Notes: a model not told the origin generated them from the letters alone. A DNA stretch of 16,727 nucleotides from an uncultured Desulfomonile sp. (GCA_937915285.1 CALDNG010000144.1:1-16727), one strand, 5' to 3'. Positions 1-7,552 are shown, counted from the first letter of the stretch. A program made the numbers and translations.

Positions 1-1
1 G

Positions 2-184
2 GTTCTCGACAGAGGGCTCATACGGCAGAAAGTATGGTCCGATGGAGAACTTTACGCCGACAGCAGGACCATAGATGTTCACGTGCAACACCTCAGATCA
101 AAGCTTGAAGACAAGCCATCAAACCCCAAATATATCCAGACGGTGCAGGGTGTTGGATACATTTTCAGGGTCGATGGCGAATAA
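2..184 (+). CDS. Response regulator, OmpR/PhoB-type DNA-binding domain (5' truncated by window edge)
   Basis: The frame is open from the window edge and ends at TAA 182-184, giving the last 60 residues of a protein. The sequence shows the recognition-helix region (RTIDVHVQHLRSKLE) and the C-terminal beta-hairpin (YIQTVQGVGYIFR) typical of winged-helix output domains of OmpR/PhoB response regulators. The receiver domain with its phospho-acceptor Asp must lie to the left of the window. Such proteins act in the cytoplasm as promoter-binding dimers under control of a sensor kinase. The next gene starts 33 bp downstream on the same strand, so co-transcription is possible, but no functional link can be read from the sequence. 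The family call is secure; the regulon and the partner kinase are unknown. Confidence 0.9.
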   Translation, partial: VLDRGLIRQKVWSDGELYADSRTIDVHVQHLRSKLEDKPSNPKYIQTVQGVGYIFRVDGE

Positions 185-217
185 ACATTTTCGCCTTAGG
201 AATCCGGAACGGTTCAC

Positions 218-1822
218 ATGATCAACAAAAAAGAATTTGAAGAGGCCGCTGAGAAAGTCGGACTGAACCTATCTCTTGAGGGATTCGAAGACTACCTGAG
301 GGATGAATCAAAATTTGTGGGACACGCGCACTCAATGATCAGGGCAAAACATGAAATAGACGTCTCCAATGCCCTGAGATTGGCAAGTAGGTTCAGGACA
401 CCTTTGACGGTAGTCTCAGGCAAAACTTCAATTACCGGGGCATCCGCGCCATTGGGTGGAGTGATTTTAAATGTCCGTGAGCTTAACTGGATTGACGAAG
501 ACAATGTGGAGAATGCAGGTGTAGGAGTGGTTCTCAAAGATTACAAGCGTATGGTAGAGGAAAAAGGATACTTCTATCCCCCAGATCCTACTTCCGAGGA
601 TTCTTGTACTCTTGGAGGTACCATAGCCTGTAACGCGTCGGGCTCTCTTAGCTACCTTTACGGACCTACTCGTGAATTCATTAACGGACTGAGAGTGGCC
701 TTGCCGGACGGGTCCGTGATTGATGTCGAGCGCGGTCAACATTTTAGCTCTGACGGAATATTCAGGATCAAGCCGGGCGCCATCGGAGGTGATCTTGAAC
801 GTGAGCTTGTGATCCCGGTCCCGAACATCCCTCAAAAGCCATGGCGTGAAGTCAAAAATGCTGCAGGTCTTTTTTACAGCCAGCCGATGGATTTGATCGA
901 TCTGTTCATAGGTGGGGAGGGGATTCTCGGGGTGGCGCTAAGGGCTAAAACAAGGCTACTGACAAAAAGAAAACCATATTTTGCTCTGATGATTTTCCTG
1001 CCATCGAGACAGGCTATCGTCTCTCTGATATGGACGGTCGATCTCATCCGCAGACGATTTCATTCCGACCAAACTTGTGGAATTGAACCGGGTCTCAATA
1101 ATGAAAAAGCGTCATCCGATTTTTGTGGTGGCGACCTGATTGAATTTGCCACTATTCGACCTTCCTGCATGGAATGGTTCGGATCGTCAACAGGCATACT
1201 ACTGGATGGGTCTCACGCTGAAAAACTCAAACGATACTATGGAGCGCTTTACATCGAACAGGAGTATTCAGACCGCGAAGACATGGAAATGAAATTTGAA
1301 AAATGGTCTGAACTGCTTGAGAATTTGCAGGGAAGGGATGCTATTGGGTCTCTTGAAACAGAAGCCGCCACGGATGAAAAACATCTCAGAGCACTCAGGC
1401 TGGAGAGAATACGTGTTCCTGAAAGGCTGAATGAACTGATCAAGCCTGGCCTGAGAAAAATAGGGACTGATCTTGCTGTTCCAATGAATAAGCTTGATCT
1501 GCTCATGAAAATGTACGACGACAATCTTCCTGAGGGCGCTTCCTTTGTGTTTGGGCATATCGGGAATGCTCATCTGCACGCAAATATTCTCGCGCAGCAG
1601 GCCCATCAGATAGATCACTACACCGATCTGCATCTCAAAATGGCAAAGTACGTCTGTTCAATAGGTGGAAGTGTTTCAGGAGAGCACGGAATAGGCAAAC
1701 TCAAGAAAAAGATCCTAAGGACTATGATTGGGGACTCAGGATTGGCACAGATCAGAAAGGTCAAATCAGCACTCGATCCCAACTGGATACTCAATCCAGG
1801 GAACATGATAGACCATGACTGA
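218..1822 (+). CDS. FAD-linked oxidoreductase, GlcD / D-lactate dehydrogenase-like
   Basis: A 534-residue flavoprotein of the FAD_binding_4 plus FAD-oxidase_C family, which oxidises 2-hydroxyacids such as D-lactate, glycolate or D-2-hydroxyglutarate and passes electrons to quinone or a partner protein. The FAD-binding (PCMH) half spans about residues 45-250: VSGKTSITGASAPLGG (66-81), PDPTSEDSCTLGGTIACNASG (near 122-142) and GGEGILG (232-238). The C-terminal half holds GHIGNAHLHANI (446-457), with the His residues that bind metal or substrate in this family, and SGEHGIGKLKKK (487-498) near the end. The protein is longer than the usual 460 or so residues because of the N-terminus and a divergent middle (about 280-380). 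ATG 218 is the first start in frame, and its ribosome site (GGAAC) is weak. No Fe-S partner gene (GlcF type) is adjacent, so the substrate is undetermined. Confidence 0.88.
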   Translation: MINKKEFEEAAEKVGLNLSLEGFEDYLRDESKFVGHAHSMIRAKHEIDVSNALRLASRFRTPLTVVSGKTSITGASAPLGGVILNVRELNWIDEDNVENAGVGVVLKDYKRMVEEKGYFYPPDPTSEDSCTLGGTIACNASGSLSYLYGPTREFINGLRVALPDGSVIDVERGQHFSSDGIFRIKPGAIGGDLERELVIPVPNIPQKPWREVKNAAGLFYSQPMDLIDLFIGGEGILGVALRAKTRLLTKRKPYFALMIFLPSRQAIVSLIWTVDLIRRRFHSDQTCGIEPGLNNEKASSDFCGGDLIEFATIRPSCMEWFGSSTGILLDGSHAEKLKRYYGALYIEQEYSDREDMEMKFEKWSELLENLQGRDAIGSLETEAATDEKHLRALRLERIRVPERLNELIKPGLRKIGTDLAVPMNKLDLLMKMYDDNLPEGASFVFGHIGNAHLHANILAQQAHQIDHYTDLHLKMAKYVCSIGGSVSGEHGIGKLKKKILRTMIGDSGLAQIRKVKSALDPNWILNPGNMIDHD

Positions 1823-1893
1823 CTTGCGAATGAAAAGAATTCCGGTTTAAGCTTATGCGTTCAGAAATGTAAAAGTTTTCATGAGGAATAAAA

Positions 1894-2415
1894 ATGACGC
1901 GCGGCCTTTTGATCGTAAACACAGGTGATGGAAAAGGAAAAACAACAGCAGCTCTTGGACAGGTTTTCAGGGCTCTCGGGCACGGCTTCAGAATCTGTGT
2001 CATTCAATTTCTGAAGGGCTCATGGAAATATGGGGAACTGGAGTCTGCAAAAAAATTCGAAGGCCAGCTTGAGATTCATGTCAAAGGCCGGGGTTTCACC
2101 TGGAAATCCGAGAATATAAATGAGGATATAAAAATAGCGCGTGAAGCATGGGAATTCGCAAGGGCAGTCATTGAATCCAGAAAATTCCGGATGGTGGTCC
2201 TCGACGAACTTACCTACCTGTCAAGCTATGGGGTCATAGATGATCAGGAGGTAGTCAATTTCCTCAAGAACAGGCCTGATGATCTACATGTGGTGGTCAC
2301 GGGAAGAGGGGCGTCGCAGTCGCTCATGGACGTTGCTGACCTGGTCACGGAAATGAAGGAAATCAAGCACCCGTTCAGCCTGGGAGTAAAAGCCCAAAGG
2401 GGAATCGAATTTTAG
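1894..2415 (+). CDS. cobO: Cob(I)alamin adenosyltransferase (CobO/BtuR/CobA type)
   Basis: A 173-residue P-loop enzyme that transfers the 5'-deoxyadenosyl group of ATP to cob(I)alamin or cobinamide, the last activating step of adenosylcobalamin synthesis or salvage, in the cytoplasm. The Walker A loop is TGDGKGKTTAA (10-20) near the N-terminus. KGSWKYGE (about 40-47) and VVLDELTY (around residue 100) are further family motifs. The C-terminus GVKAQRGIEF matches the family end, so the protein is complete on that side. It lacks the 20 or so N-terminal residues of the longer enterobacterial form (about 196 aa). GAGG lies 7 nt before the ATG. No other cobalamin genes and no recognisable B12 riboswitch are next to it. 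The 71-bp gap to the upstream gene suggests possible read-through from it. Confidence 0.93.
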   Translation: MTRGLLIVNTGDGKGKTTAALGQVFRALGHGFRICVIQFLKGSWKYGELESAKKFEGQLEIHVKGRGFTWKSENINEDIKIAREAWEFARAVIESRKFRMVVLDELTYLSSYGVIDDQEVVNFLKNRPDDLHVVVTGRGASQSLMDVADLVTEMKEIKHPFSLGVKAQRGIEF

Positions 2416-2433
2416 GTTCCCCAAAAAAAAGTA

Positions 2434-2451
2434 GCCCGTTCGGAAACGGGC
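2434..2451. other. Hairpin downstream of cobO with A-tract on its left side
   Basis: A perfect 7-bp stem GCCCGTT / AACGGGC with loop CGGA begins 19 nt after the cobO stop. Eight consecutive A residues lie just to its left (2423-2430) and no T-tract lies to its right. As a factor-independent terminator it would therefore work on leftward (minus-strand) transcription, where the stem is followed by TAC and then eight T. On the plus strand it may only stabilise or define the cobO mRNA end. No leftward gene lies immediately to the right. Confidence 0.5.
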
Positions 2452-2658
2452 CAAAGGAAGGATTAGGTTTGGTTTGTCGCTGGAAATGGAATCAATCATT
2501 TTATAAGCATGTTGTCAAGCTTTTTTAATCTAAAGTATATTTTTATTATTACCCTCTTTATAGAAAAGATAGATAACTAGTTTATCTTATTGTGCTAATT
2601 AAGTTTTGTAAATGTGTGCTTTTTGTGTTGGCTTGATTGTGCGTGCGCGTATTGTGAT

Positions 2659-2670
2659 TCCCAATTGGGA
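2659..2670. repeat. 12-bp perfect palindrome, possible operator
   Basis: TCCCAATTGGGA is a perfect 12-bp palindrome about 100 bp upstream of the 2769 start codon. It stands out in an otherwise AT-rich spacer and could be a dimeric regulator site. No family assignment is possible. Confidence 0.4.
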
Positions 2671-2683
2671 TGATTATTTTCGT

Positions 2684-2698
2684 TGAGAATCATTATGT
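2684..2698 (+). promoter_or_regulatory. Candidate Fur-box-like operator
   Basis: TGAGAATCATTATGT matches the 7-1-7 inverted repeat TGATAATnATTATCA at 11 of 14 informative positions. Against the 19-bp Fur consensus only the right-hand two thirds match well; the leftmost hexamer does not. It lies 70-85 bp before the ATG at 2769, a plausible operator position. This is a visual match in an AT-rich gap, so chance is a real alternative. Confidence 0.28.
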
Positions 2699-2768
2699 GT
2701 GTTATTCAAGGTCCAGTTTTGATATATCTTCTTAAAGAGAAGTCCCGATTTTTTGAAGGAGGTCCAAA

Positions 2769-3056
2769 ATGACCAAAATTATCTTTCTAATAGCAGGGTT
2801 GGTATTTTTTTGGGCAGGTGACGGATATTCGAAAAGTTCGTCTGACCTGATTGGCGGCACAACCAAGAAGCCCAAAGCAACTTCCGGCATATCCAACAAA
2901 GCCCCATCGACAAAACAGGGCGCCGCTCAAACCAATTCTCTCACGGGCGCCAAGAGTCAGAACAAGTCCAAAAAGGCCAAAGGTGACGTTCTCGGGACTT
3001 CAAAGAAGGGCGCTACAGACCCCCTAGGCGGCAAGTCGGGATCTAAACTTCGCTAA
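2769..3056 (+). CDS. Small secreted basic low-complexity protein (unknown function)
   Basis: I do not recognise this 95-residue protein. Residues 1-21 form a signal peptide (TKIIFLIAGLVFFWAG core), so the mature part should lie in the periplasm or outside. The mature part is rich in Lys, Ser, Thr, Gly and Ala, has no Cys, is probably disordered and is strongly basic. A short motif recurs: SDLIGG near residue 25, GDVLGT near 72 and TDPLGG near 83, each followed by TK, SK or KS residues. Translation should be efficient: AAGGAGG lies 7 nt before the ATG. The gene stands alone between a long regulatory gap and a hairpin, so it is probably monocistronic. A role in binding polyanions such as DNA, teichoic-like polymers or acidic polysaccharide would fit its charge but is only a guess. 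Confidence 0.7.
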   Translation: MTKIIFLIAGLVFFWAGDGYSKSSSDLIGGTTKKPKATSGISNKAPSTKQGAAQTNSLTGAKSQNKSKKAKGDVLGTSKKGATDPLGGKSGSKLR

Positions 3057-3062
3057 CACAGA

Positions 3063-3100
3063 CTGGAAACGTGATTTCCAGGGTATTTTCATTAGTTTTT
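3063..3100 (+). terminator. Probable rho-independent terminator of the small secreted-protein gene
   Basis: Six nucleotides after the stop codon at 3056 there is a perfect 7-bp stem CTGGAAA / TTTCCAG (3063-3069 with 3075-3081) and loop CGTGA. It is followed by a T-rich stretch that ends in a run of six T. The stem is short and AT-rich, so it may be weak. Confidence 0.5.
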
Positions 3101-3337
3101 TCTCAAGATTTTGGCAGCGATGGAACGAAGTCCTTTCGGGCGACGTGTCCGAATTCGGTTTTTAGTCCATGTGTTTGGAATAATATGGCTCCTGCGTCAA
3201 GCAGTAGAGAGTATGTACCACGAACCAATTTGCCGGACCCTCATGACTGAACCCGCTACAGGGCTTTTTTGAGTGTTTGACAAATCCTTCAAATCAATGT
3301 GACAGTTGAATAAAATCAAATAGATCCGGGTAAACAA

Positions 3338-4603
3338 TTGGTGGATAATTTGTTCTGCCAAAAAAATCTGAATGGCGAACTGCTTCCGGCGCTGCTTGAG
3401 GCCTTGGGCTTCATGGTCATGGAGCCATGTGGAGGTTCGCAGTACCGGTTGGTGGGAAAAATTCCTGCCTGGTTTGCTGAATCCTTCAATGTTGAACCGC
3501 TTGAGGGTGGCGAACTGGATCTGGCTTCATTGTTTGCATTTGTGGAACACTTTGGGCCTATTGCTGAGGAATACTGGATTGAAGGCGCTAGCGCTCCTCT
3601 GAAGTCAGGCGCCTGGATGGAAACCGACATAAATGGAAAAGAGATTGGTCTGGAGCTACTGGCTTTGACAGTAGAGGGAAGAAATCTTCTTGTTCTCCAG
3701 CTCCTTGGTCAGGATCACGATGAGAAGAAGAGGATACTGCAGCATTTGAGAGACAAGGGGCTTGACTACGAGGTCCTGTCCAAAACCCAACGCGCCCTAC
3801 GGATTGCCCACGATTTATTGCTTGTAAAACAGAGACGTCTCAAGGAGGACCTGGCGGCTGCCGCAGAGATTCAGAGGCGGTTTTTACCTCGGGACATGCC
3901 TCACCTGAAAAATGTCAATATAGCCTTCAAATTTAACCCTTGTTCCTCCATAGCCGGTGACATGTTCAATGTTCTTGAACTCGATAACGACAACGTTGGC
4001 ATATACCTTTTTGATGTGAGTGGCCACGGCGCGCCTGCGGCAATGATGGCCGTTTCTATCTGCCAAATGTTGCAGCCGCACTCAGGGTTGATAATGCGCT
4101 GTGAGGCAAGCGCGCCAAATGCACGGGCCATAATTTCCCCAAGGGATGTCCTTGACAGTCTGGACCTTGAATTCCCCTTGGAGCGTTTCGATAAATATTT
4201 CACCATCTTTTACGGTGTTCTGGATATCCGCACGAACATTCTTACTTACAGTAACGCCGGTCATCCAATGCCGTTGGTTATTCACCAGGACGGGACCGCG
4301 GACGCTCTGGATCAGGGAGGCACCATAATAGGACTTGGAGGTGTAGTTCCTTTTGAACAGGGTCAGGCCCAGCTCAGAAAAGGTGACAAAATAATCCTCT
4401 ACAGCGATGGCCTTACGGAGTTTGAAAACGCCAGCGGTGAGAGTTTTGGGCTTGAGAGATTTAAACATCTTCTGACACAAAATCGCAGCCAGAAGGTGGA
4501 TGAATTTCTCGATTCCATTCAGAAATCACTTGTTGACTTTGCCGGTAATGTAAAACCCCAGGATGATATGAGTCTCCTCGCAATCGAAATAACCGCTTTC
4601 TAA
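3338..4603 (+). CDS. PAS-like domain / SpoIIE-type PP2C serine phosphatase (RsbU-like)
   Basis: A 421-residue cytoplasmic regulator. Residues 170-420 form a SpoIIE/RsbU-type PP2C phosphatase domain, which typically dephosphorylates a phosphoserine on an anti-sigma-antagonist (STAS) protein. Visible motifs are AAEIQRRFLPRDMP (174-188), SIAGDMF (204-210), FDVSGHGAPAAMMA (225-238), SNAGHPMPL (305-313), ILYSDGLTEFEN (353-364) and QDDMSLLAIE (408-417). Asp208, Asp226, Asp357 and Asp409/410 are the expected Mn/Mg ligands. Residues 10-125 resemble a degenerate PAS-like sensor, joined by a helical linker (about 127-170). The start is uncertain: TTG 3338 or GTG 3341, both with a weak CCGGG ribosome site, and the next in-frame ATG is near residue 26. 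No STAS or anti-sigma gene is adjacent. It lies 129 bp before the coiled-coil/OmpA pair on the same strand, and I infer a functional link. Confidence 0.85.
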   Translation: MVDNLFCQKNLNGELLPALLEALGFMVMEPCGGSQYRLVGKIPAWFAESFNVEPLEGGELDLASLFAFVEHFGPIAEEYWIEGASAPLKSGAWMETDINGKEIGLELLALTVEGRNLLVLQLLGQDHDEKKRILQHLRDKGLDYEVLSKTQRALRIAHDLLLVKQRRLKEDLAAAAEIQRRFLPRDMPHLKNVNIAFKFNPCSSIAGDMFNVLELDNDNVGIYLFDVSGHGAPAAMMAVSICQMLQPHSGLIMRCEASAPNARAIISPRDVLDSLDLEFPLERFDKYFTIFYGVLDIRTNILTYSNAGHPMPLVIHQDGTADALDQGGTIIGLGGVVPFEQGQAQLRKGDKIILYSDGLTEFENASGESFGLERFKHLLTQNRSQKVDEFLDSIQKSLVDFAGNVKPQDDMSLLAIEITAF

Positions 4604-4732
4604 ATTTTTGAAGGCCTCAAGAATCACGAACCTTTTTTACGAATCCTAAAGAATCGACTGACCCGATTTCGCCCACATTGTGGCGCCAACACTTAAGTAA
4701 CAGCACACAGAAGTCATCACGGAGATGGAACA

Positions 4733-5380
4733 ATGGAAGAGACCAAAAAAGAAACATCTGAGCCTCAAACGACCCAAAAAGTAAAACCCGTTCTTGCCGA
4801 CGTTTCAGGGGCGGCCACTCAGGCTTCCGTGCTCGCGGGAGCCGGAAATGTGGAGAAAATCAGAGACATACTTTTTGGAACACAGATGCGTGAATACGAG
4901 AAACGGTTTGTTCGCCTCGAAGACCGCATGCAAAAGGAAATGAACAGCATTAAAGACGAATTGCAGAAGAGTTTTGAATCACTTGAAAAGTTTATGAAGA
5001 AAGAATTTGAATTACTTAATGAGCGTCTTGAAAAGGAACAGGATGACAGATCGAATTCAGTCAAGAAGTTGAATGAAGAACTTAAGGACATGTCAACGAG
5101 CATTGAGAAAAAGATAATTCAGACTGAAGACAAGCTTAACAAGCGCTCAAGAGAACTTCACGAGCAAATTTTGACCCAGTCCAAAAGCCTTTCGGATGAC
5201 ATTCGCCAAAAACATGAAACAATATCTGAGCTTCTGGATAAAGAGGCCCAGGAGTTGCGGATTGACAAGGTTGAGAGGGCAGACCTGTCCGAACTCCTCA
5301 TGGAAATGGCAATGAGACTCAGCAACAAGGTAGAAGTCAATTTTAACCTTTCGGCGAATGATCTGATGAATGAACGATAA
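4733..5380 (+). CDS. Coiled-coil protein upstream of OmpA-family gene (unknown function)
   Basis: A 215-residue protein with no signal peptide or membrane segment, so cytoplasmic. After a low-complexity N-terminus (residues 1-38) comes a conserved-looking stretch, VEKIRDILFGTQMREYEKRF (40-59). A long charged heptad-rich coiled coil follows (about 60-185), and then a short end LLMEMAMRLSNKVEVN. From memory, such proteins sit directly upstream of OmpA-family genes in cyanobacteria and some deltaproteobacteria and are usually labelled hypothetical or, wrongly, fibrinogen-binding. Its last 11 bp overlap the next start codon, which indicates translational coupling and a likely complex with that protein's cytoplasmic domain. 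A GGAG element lies about 9 nt before the ATG. There is no clear enzymatic function; an adaptor or scaffold role is inferred. Confidence 0.75.
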   Translation: MEETKKETSEPQTTQKVKPVLADVSGAATQASVLAGAGNVEKIRDILFGTQMREYEKRFVRLEDRMQKEMNSIKDELQKSFESLEKFMKKEFELLNERLEKEQDDRSNSVKKLNEELKDMSTSIEKKIIQTEDKLNKRSRELHEQILTQSKSLSDDIRQKHETISELLDKEAQELRIDKVERADLSELLMEMAMRLSNKVEVNFNLSANDLMNER

Positions 5381-7547
5381 TTCCGGCAAGAATGAGACAG
5401 GTCGGCAAGAGAAATCGGACCAGCGGTTCAGAGAGGATGAGACCCTTGTAGAGTTGCGTCATTTGCTGATAGGTCCGGTCGAAACCCAGGTCGACAGAAT
5501 TCAGAACAGGCTGGATGATCCCGGTCTACGATCCCGGGAAATTGGTACCATCTTGCCTGACGCCATAACCGTTCGTTCTTCCCAGGATGACGCCCTTGTT
5601 GAAGCATTAAGTCCGACGGTGGAGCAGGCCGTAAGGTTTTCCATTCGTAAGAACCTCAAATCTTTTGCCGACGCTCTGTTTCCAGTTATTGGGCCAGCTA
5701 TTCGCAAAGCCATAGCTGAAGCTTTGAGGGGCATGGTTCAATCCCTCAACGAATCTATGGACAAAAGCTTTTCCCTAAAGGGCCTCAAGTGGCGAATTGA
5801 GGCATACAGGGCCAAAAAATCATTTTCAGAAATAGTTCTTCTGCACAGCATTCTTTTCCGAGTTGAGCAAGTCTTTCTGATTCACAGGAAGACCGGCCTT
5901 CTCCTCAGGCATGAGGTCAAGGATGAGATGGAATTCCAGGATGCCGACATGGTGTCGGGAATGCTCACAGCCATCCGCGACTTTGTCGCCGATTCTTTCA
6001 GGGTAGAGGACGGCGAAGGTCTTGAGAGCATACTGGTGGGAGATCTGAATGTATGGATTGAGCATGGTCCGGATGCAATCCTGGCGGTAGTGATACGTGG
6101 GACCGCGCCTGCCAGTTTGAGAGCCCTAATGAAGGAGGCCCTGGAAAAAATTCATGTCGATTTTGGGGCTAGTCTTGAAAACTTCGAAGGCGACACCGAT
6201 TTGTTCGAGTCTGCTGCCCCAATTCTGCAGTCATGTTTAATATCGCAATACCAGCCCGAAAAGAAGAAGACCTCACCATTGTTATTAGGAGGACTTGTTT
6301 CGGTGTTTGCTCTGGTAGGCTTTTGGACCTGGACAAGCCTGAGCACTCACTTCAAGTGGTTGGATTTACTGGATAGAATAAATGGCAAAGAAGGGATTGT
6401 GATTACCCAGGCGTTGAAGGAAGATGGAAATTACTTCATAAGAGGGCTTCGTGACAATCTCTCCGACGACCCGGCCGGTCTTGTCAGTGATGTGGGGCTT
6501 GATCCGTCCAGAGTCGTTTTCCACTGGACACCATACCAGGCGCTCAGCGACAACATGGTGCTTCGTAGGGTGGTAAAAATTCTGGAACCGCCTGACTCGG
6601 TCACTCTTGAAGTCCATCAGGGAGTCTTGACGGCTAAAGGCTCAGCCAGGCTTGAATGGCTGGAACAGGCCCGTAATCTAACAAAAAATATTCCGGGGAT
6701 AACACAATTTGATGCCAAGGGTCTGGTTTTGACCAATAAGGAACAGCATGACGCATTTAATGAATTCGTAAACAAGCTCAAAATGGAAAAAGGAGTTGTG
6801 GTCACCTCTTATGGTATTGATGACGGCAAATACCATATTTCAGGTCTTCTTGACCCCTTTGCAGCCAACCCTCTTGAGTCAATCAAGTCGACAAAGCTGG
6901 ACGAATCCAACATTTCAATGACATGGGAGCCCTATCAATCAGGGGACCTTTCGATACTTCTGAAACGGGCCGATAAACTGCTTAAACCTCCCAAGACACT
7001 TGCACTCGGTCTCAAGAACAACTGCATATCGATTTCAGGCTCTGCATCAAATGAATGGTTCATGGAGTTTCGCAGATGGCTTACAACAGTTCCATCGACC
7101 CCATGCCTGGATTATACTGACTTCGTGAGCCTCGATTTCAAAAGGATGATAGACCTCAAGAGGTCAATTGAGTCTGGAAATGTCCTGTTCAAGTCTGATT
7201 CACCCGATCCGGTGAAGGGTGAGGTGGAAATGATGGAAACGCTTGCCTCCGAAATCCGGGAATTGACCGAATTATCCACGAGGCTGGATATTCCGGTCAA
7301 GGTAACCATTTATGGGCACACGGACAGATCGGGGACAGAAGAGCGAAACAAGAGACTTAGCCAGATGAGGGCTGAACGTATAATGGATTTTCTTACATCC
7401 AGAGGCGTACCGGCTAATTTTTTGTCCATAAAGGCTCTGGGGTCTAGTAAACCGGTTTCTTCGGAAGAGACCGAACCGGGTCTGGAGAAGAATAGAAGAA
7501 TATCTCTCGAGGTCACTATTTCCAAGAGGCCCAGGAGTCGGGATTAG
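5370..7547 (+). CDS. OmpA-family inner-membrane-anchored peptidoglycan-binding protein with large cytoplasmic domain
   Basis: 725 residues in four parts. Residues 25-295 form a soluble domain without signal peptide that contains VELRHLLIGP, SPTVEQAVRFSIRKN, ALFPVIGPAIRKAIAEAL and QVFLIHRKTGLLLRH; I recall the same motifs in uncharacterised cyanobacterial OmpA-family proteins. A single membrane helix follows (TSPLLLGGLVSVFALVGFW, 301-319). Residues 342-588 are a tandem duplication (separate entry). Residues 595-715 are an OmpA/MotB peptidoglycan-binding domain with GHTDRSGTEERNKRLSQMRA (649-668) and KNRRISLEV (707-715). The conserved Asp652 and Arg709/710 that hold diaminopimelate are present. 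The topology N-in, C-periplasmic would anchor a cytoplasmic signalling domain to the cell wall. The start codon overlaps the coiled-coil gene by 11 bp. Only 5 bp separate its stop from the stop of the convergent PAS-like gene. The molecular role is unknown. Confidence 0.85.
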   Translation: MNDNSGKNETGRQEKSDQRFREDETLVELRHLLIGPVETQVDRIQNRLDDPGLRSREIGTILPDAITVRSSQDDALVEALSPTVEQAVRFSIRKNLKSFADALFPVIGPAIRKAIAEALRGMVQSLNESMDKSFSLKGLKWRIEAYRAKKSFSEIVLLHSILFRVEQVFLIHRKTGLLLRHEVKDEMEFQDADMVSGMLTAIRDFVADSFRVEDGEGLESILVGDLNVWIEHGPDAILAVVIRGTAPASLRALMKEALEKIHVDFGASLENFEGDTDLFESAAPILQSCLISQYQPEKKKTSPLLLGGLVSVFALVGFWTWTSLSTHFKWLDLLDRINGKEGIVITQALKEDGNYFIRGLRDNLSDDPAGLVSDVGLDPSRVVFHWTPYQALSDNMVLRRVVKILEPPDSVTLEVHQGVLTAKGSARLEWLEQARNLTKNIPGITQFDAKGLVLTNKEQHDAFNEFVNKLKMEKGVVVTSYGIDDGKYHISGLLDPFAANPLESIKSTKLDESNISMTWEPYQSGDLSILLKRADKLLKPPKTLALGLKNNCISISGSASNEWFMEFRRWLTTVPSTPCLDYTDFVSLDFKRMIDLKRSIESGNVLFKSDSPDPVKGEVEMMETLASEIRELTELSTRLDIPVKVTIYGHTDRSGTEERNKRLSQMRAERIMDFLTSRGVPANFLSIKALGSSKPVSSEETEPGLEKNRRISLEVTISKRPRSRD
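6393..7133 (+). repeat. Internal tandem protein duplication (two ~114-residue units, 133-residue offset)
   Basis: Residues 342-455 and 475-588 of the OmpA-family protein align without any gap at an offset of exactly 133 residues. Matching landmarks are GIVIT/GVVVT (342/475), HWTPYQ/TWEPYQ (385/518), KILEPP/KLLKPP (403/536), KGSARLEW/SGSASNEW (423/556) and IPGI/VPST (441/574). The units are diverged at the DNA level, so this is an old domain duplication and not a recent DNA repeat. Each unit looks like an alpha/beta periplasmic module, perhaps BON-like in its second half. Confidence 0.8.
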
Positions 7548-7552
7548 ATTTG

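Larger units (their letters stand above)
2416..2768. other. AT-rich intergenic region (353 bp) with small dyads
   Basis: No coding sequence is supported here. From left to right it holds the hairpin at 2434-2451, an AT-rich stretch around 2515-2640, an inverted repeat AGATAA-CTAGT-TTATCT (2571-2587), a 12-bp palindrome TCCCAATTGGGA (2659-2670), a Fur-box-like site (2684-2698) and a strong Shine-Dalgarno GAAGGAGG (about 2756-2763). It most likely carries the promoter of the small secreted-protein gene at 2769, but I cannot fix a convincing -35/-10 pair. An unannotated small RNA cannot be excluded. Confidence 0.5.

Noticed and set aside
467..835. Long minus-strand open frames across the GlcD-like, phosphatase, purA and tyrS genes
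   Set aside because: They lie opposite well-conserved genes and lack ribosome sites or recognisable motifs; they are reflections of coding sequence on the other strand.
1823..1893. Cobalamin riboswitch before cobO
   Set aside because: The gap is only 71 bp and no B12-box-like segment is seen; a cobalamin riboswitch needs far more sequence.
3110..3130. Sigma-54 promoter candidate (TTGGCAGCGATGGAACG)
   Set aside because: The -24 GG is present but the -12 GC element is not at the required spacing.
3120..3272. Possible 50-codon gene (ATG to TGA, plus strand) in the gap before the phosphatase
   Set aside because: No convincing ribosome site, no recognisable domain or membrane helix, and an unusual Arg-rich composition; a chance open frame in about 150 bp is plausible.
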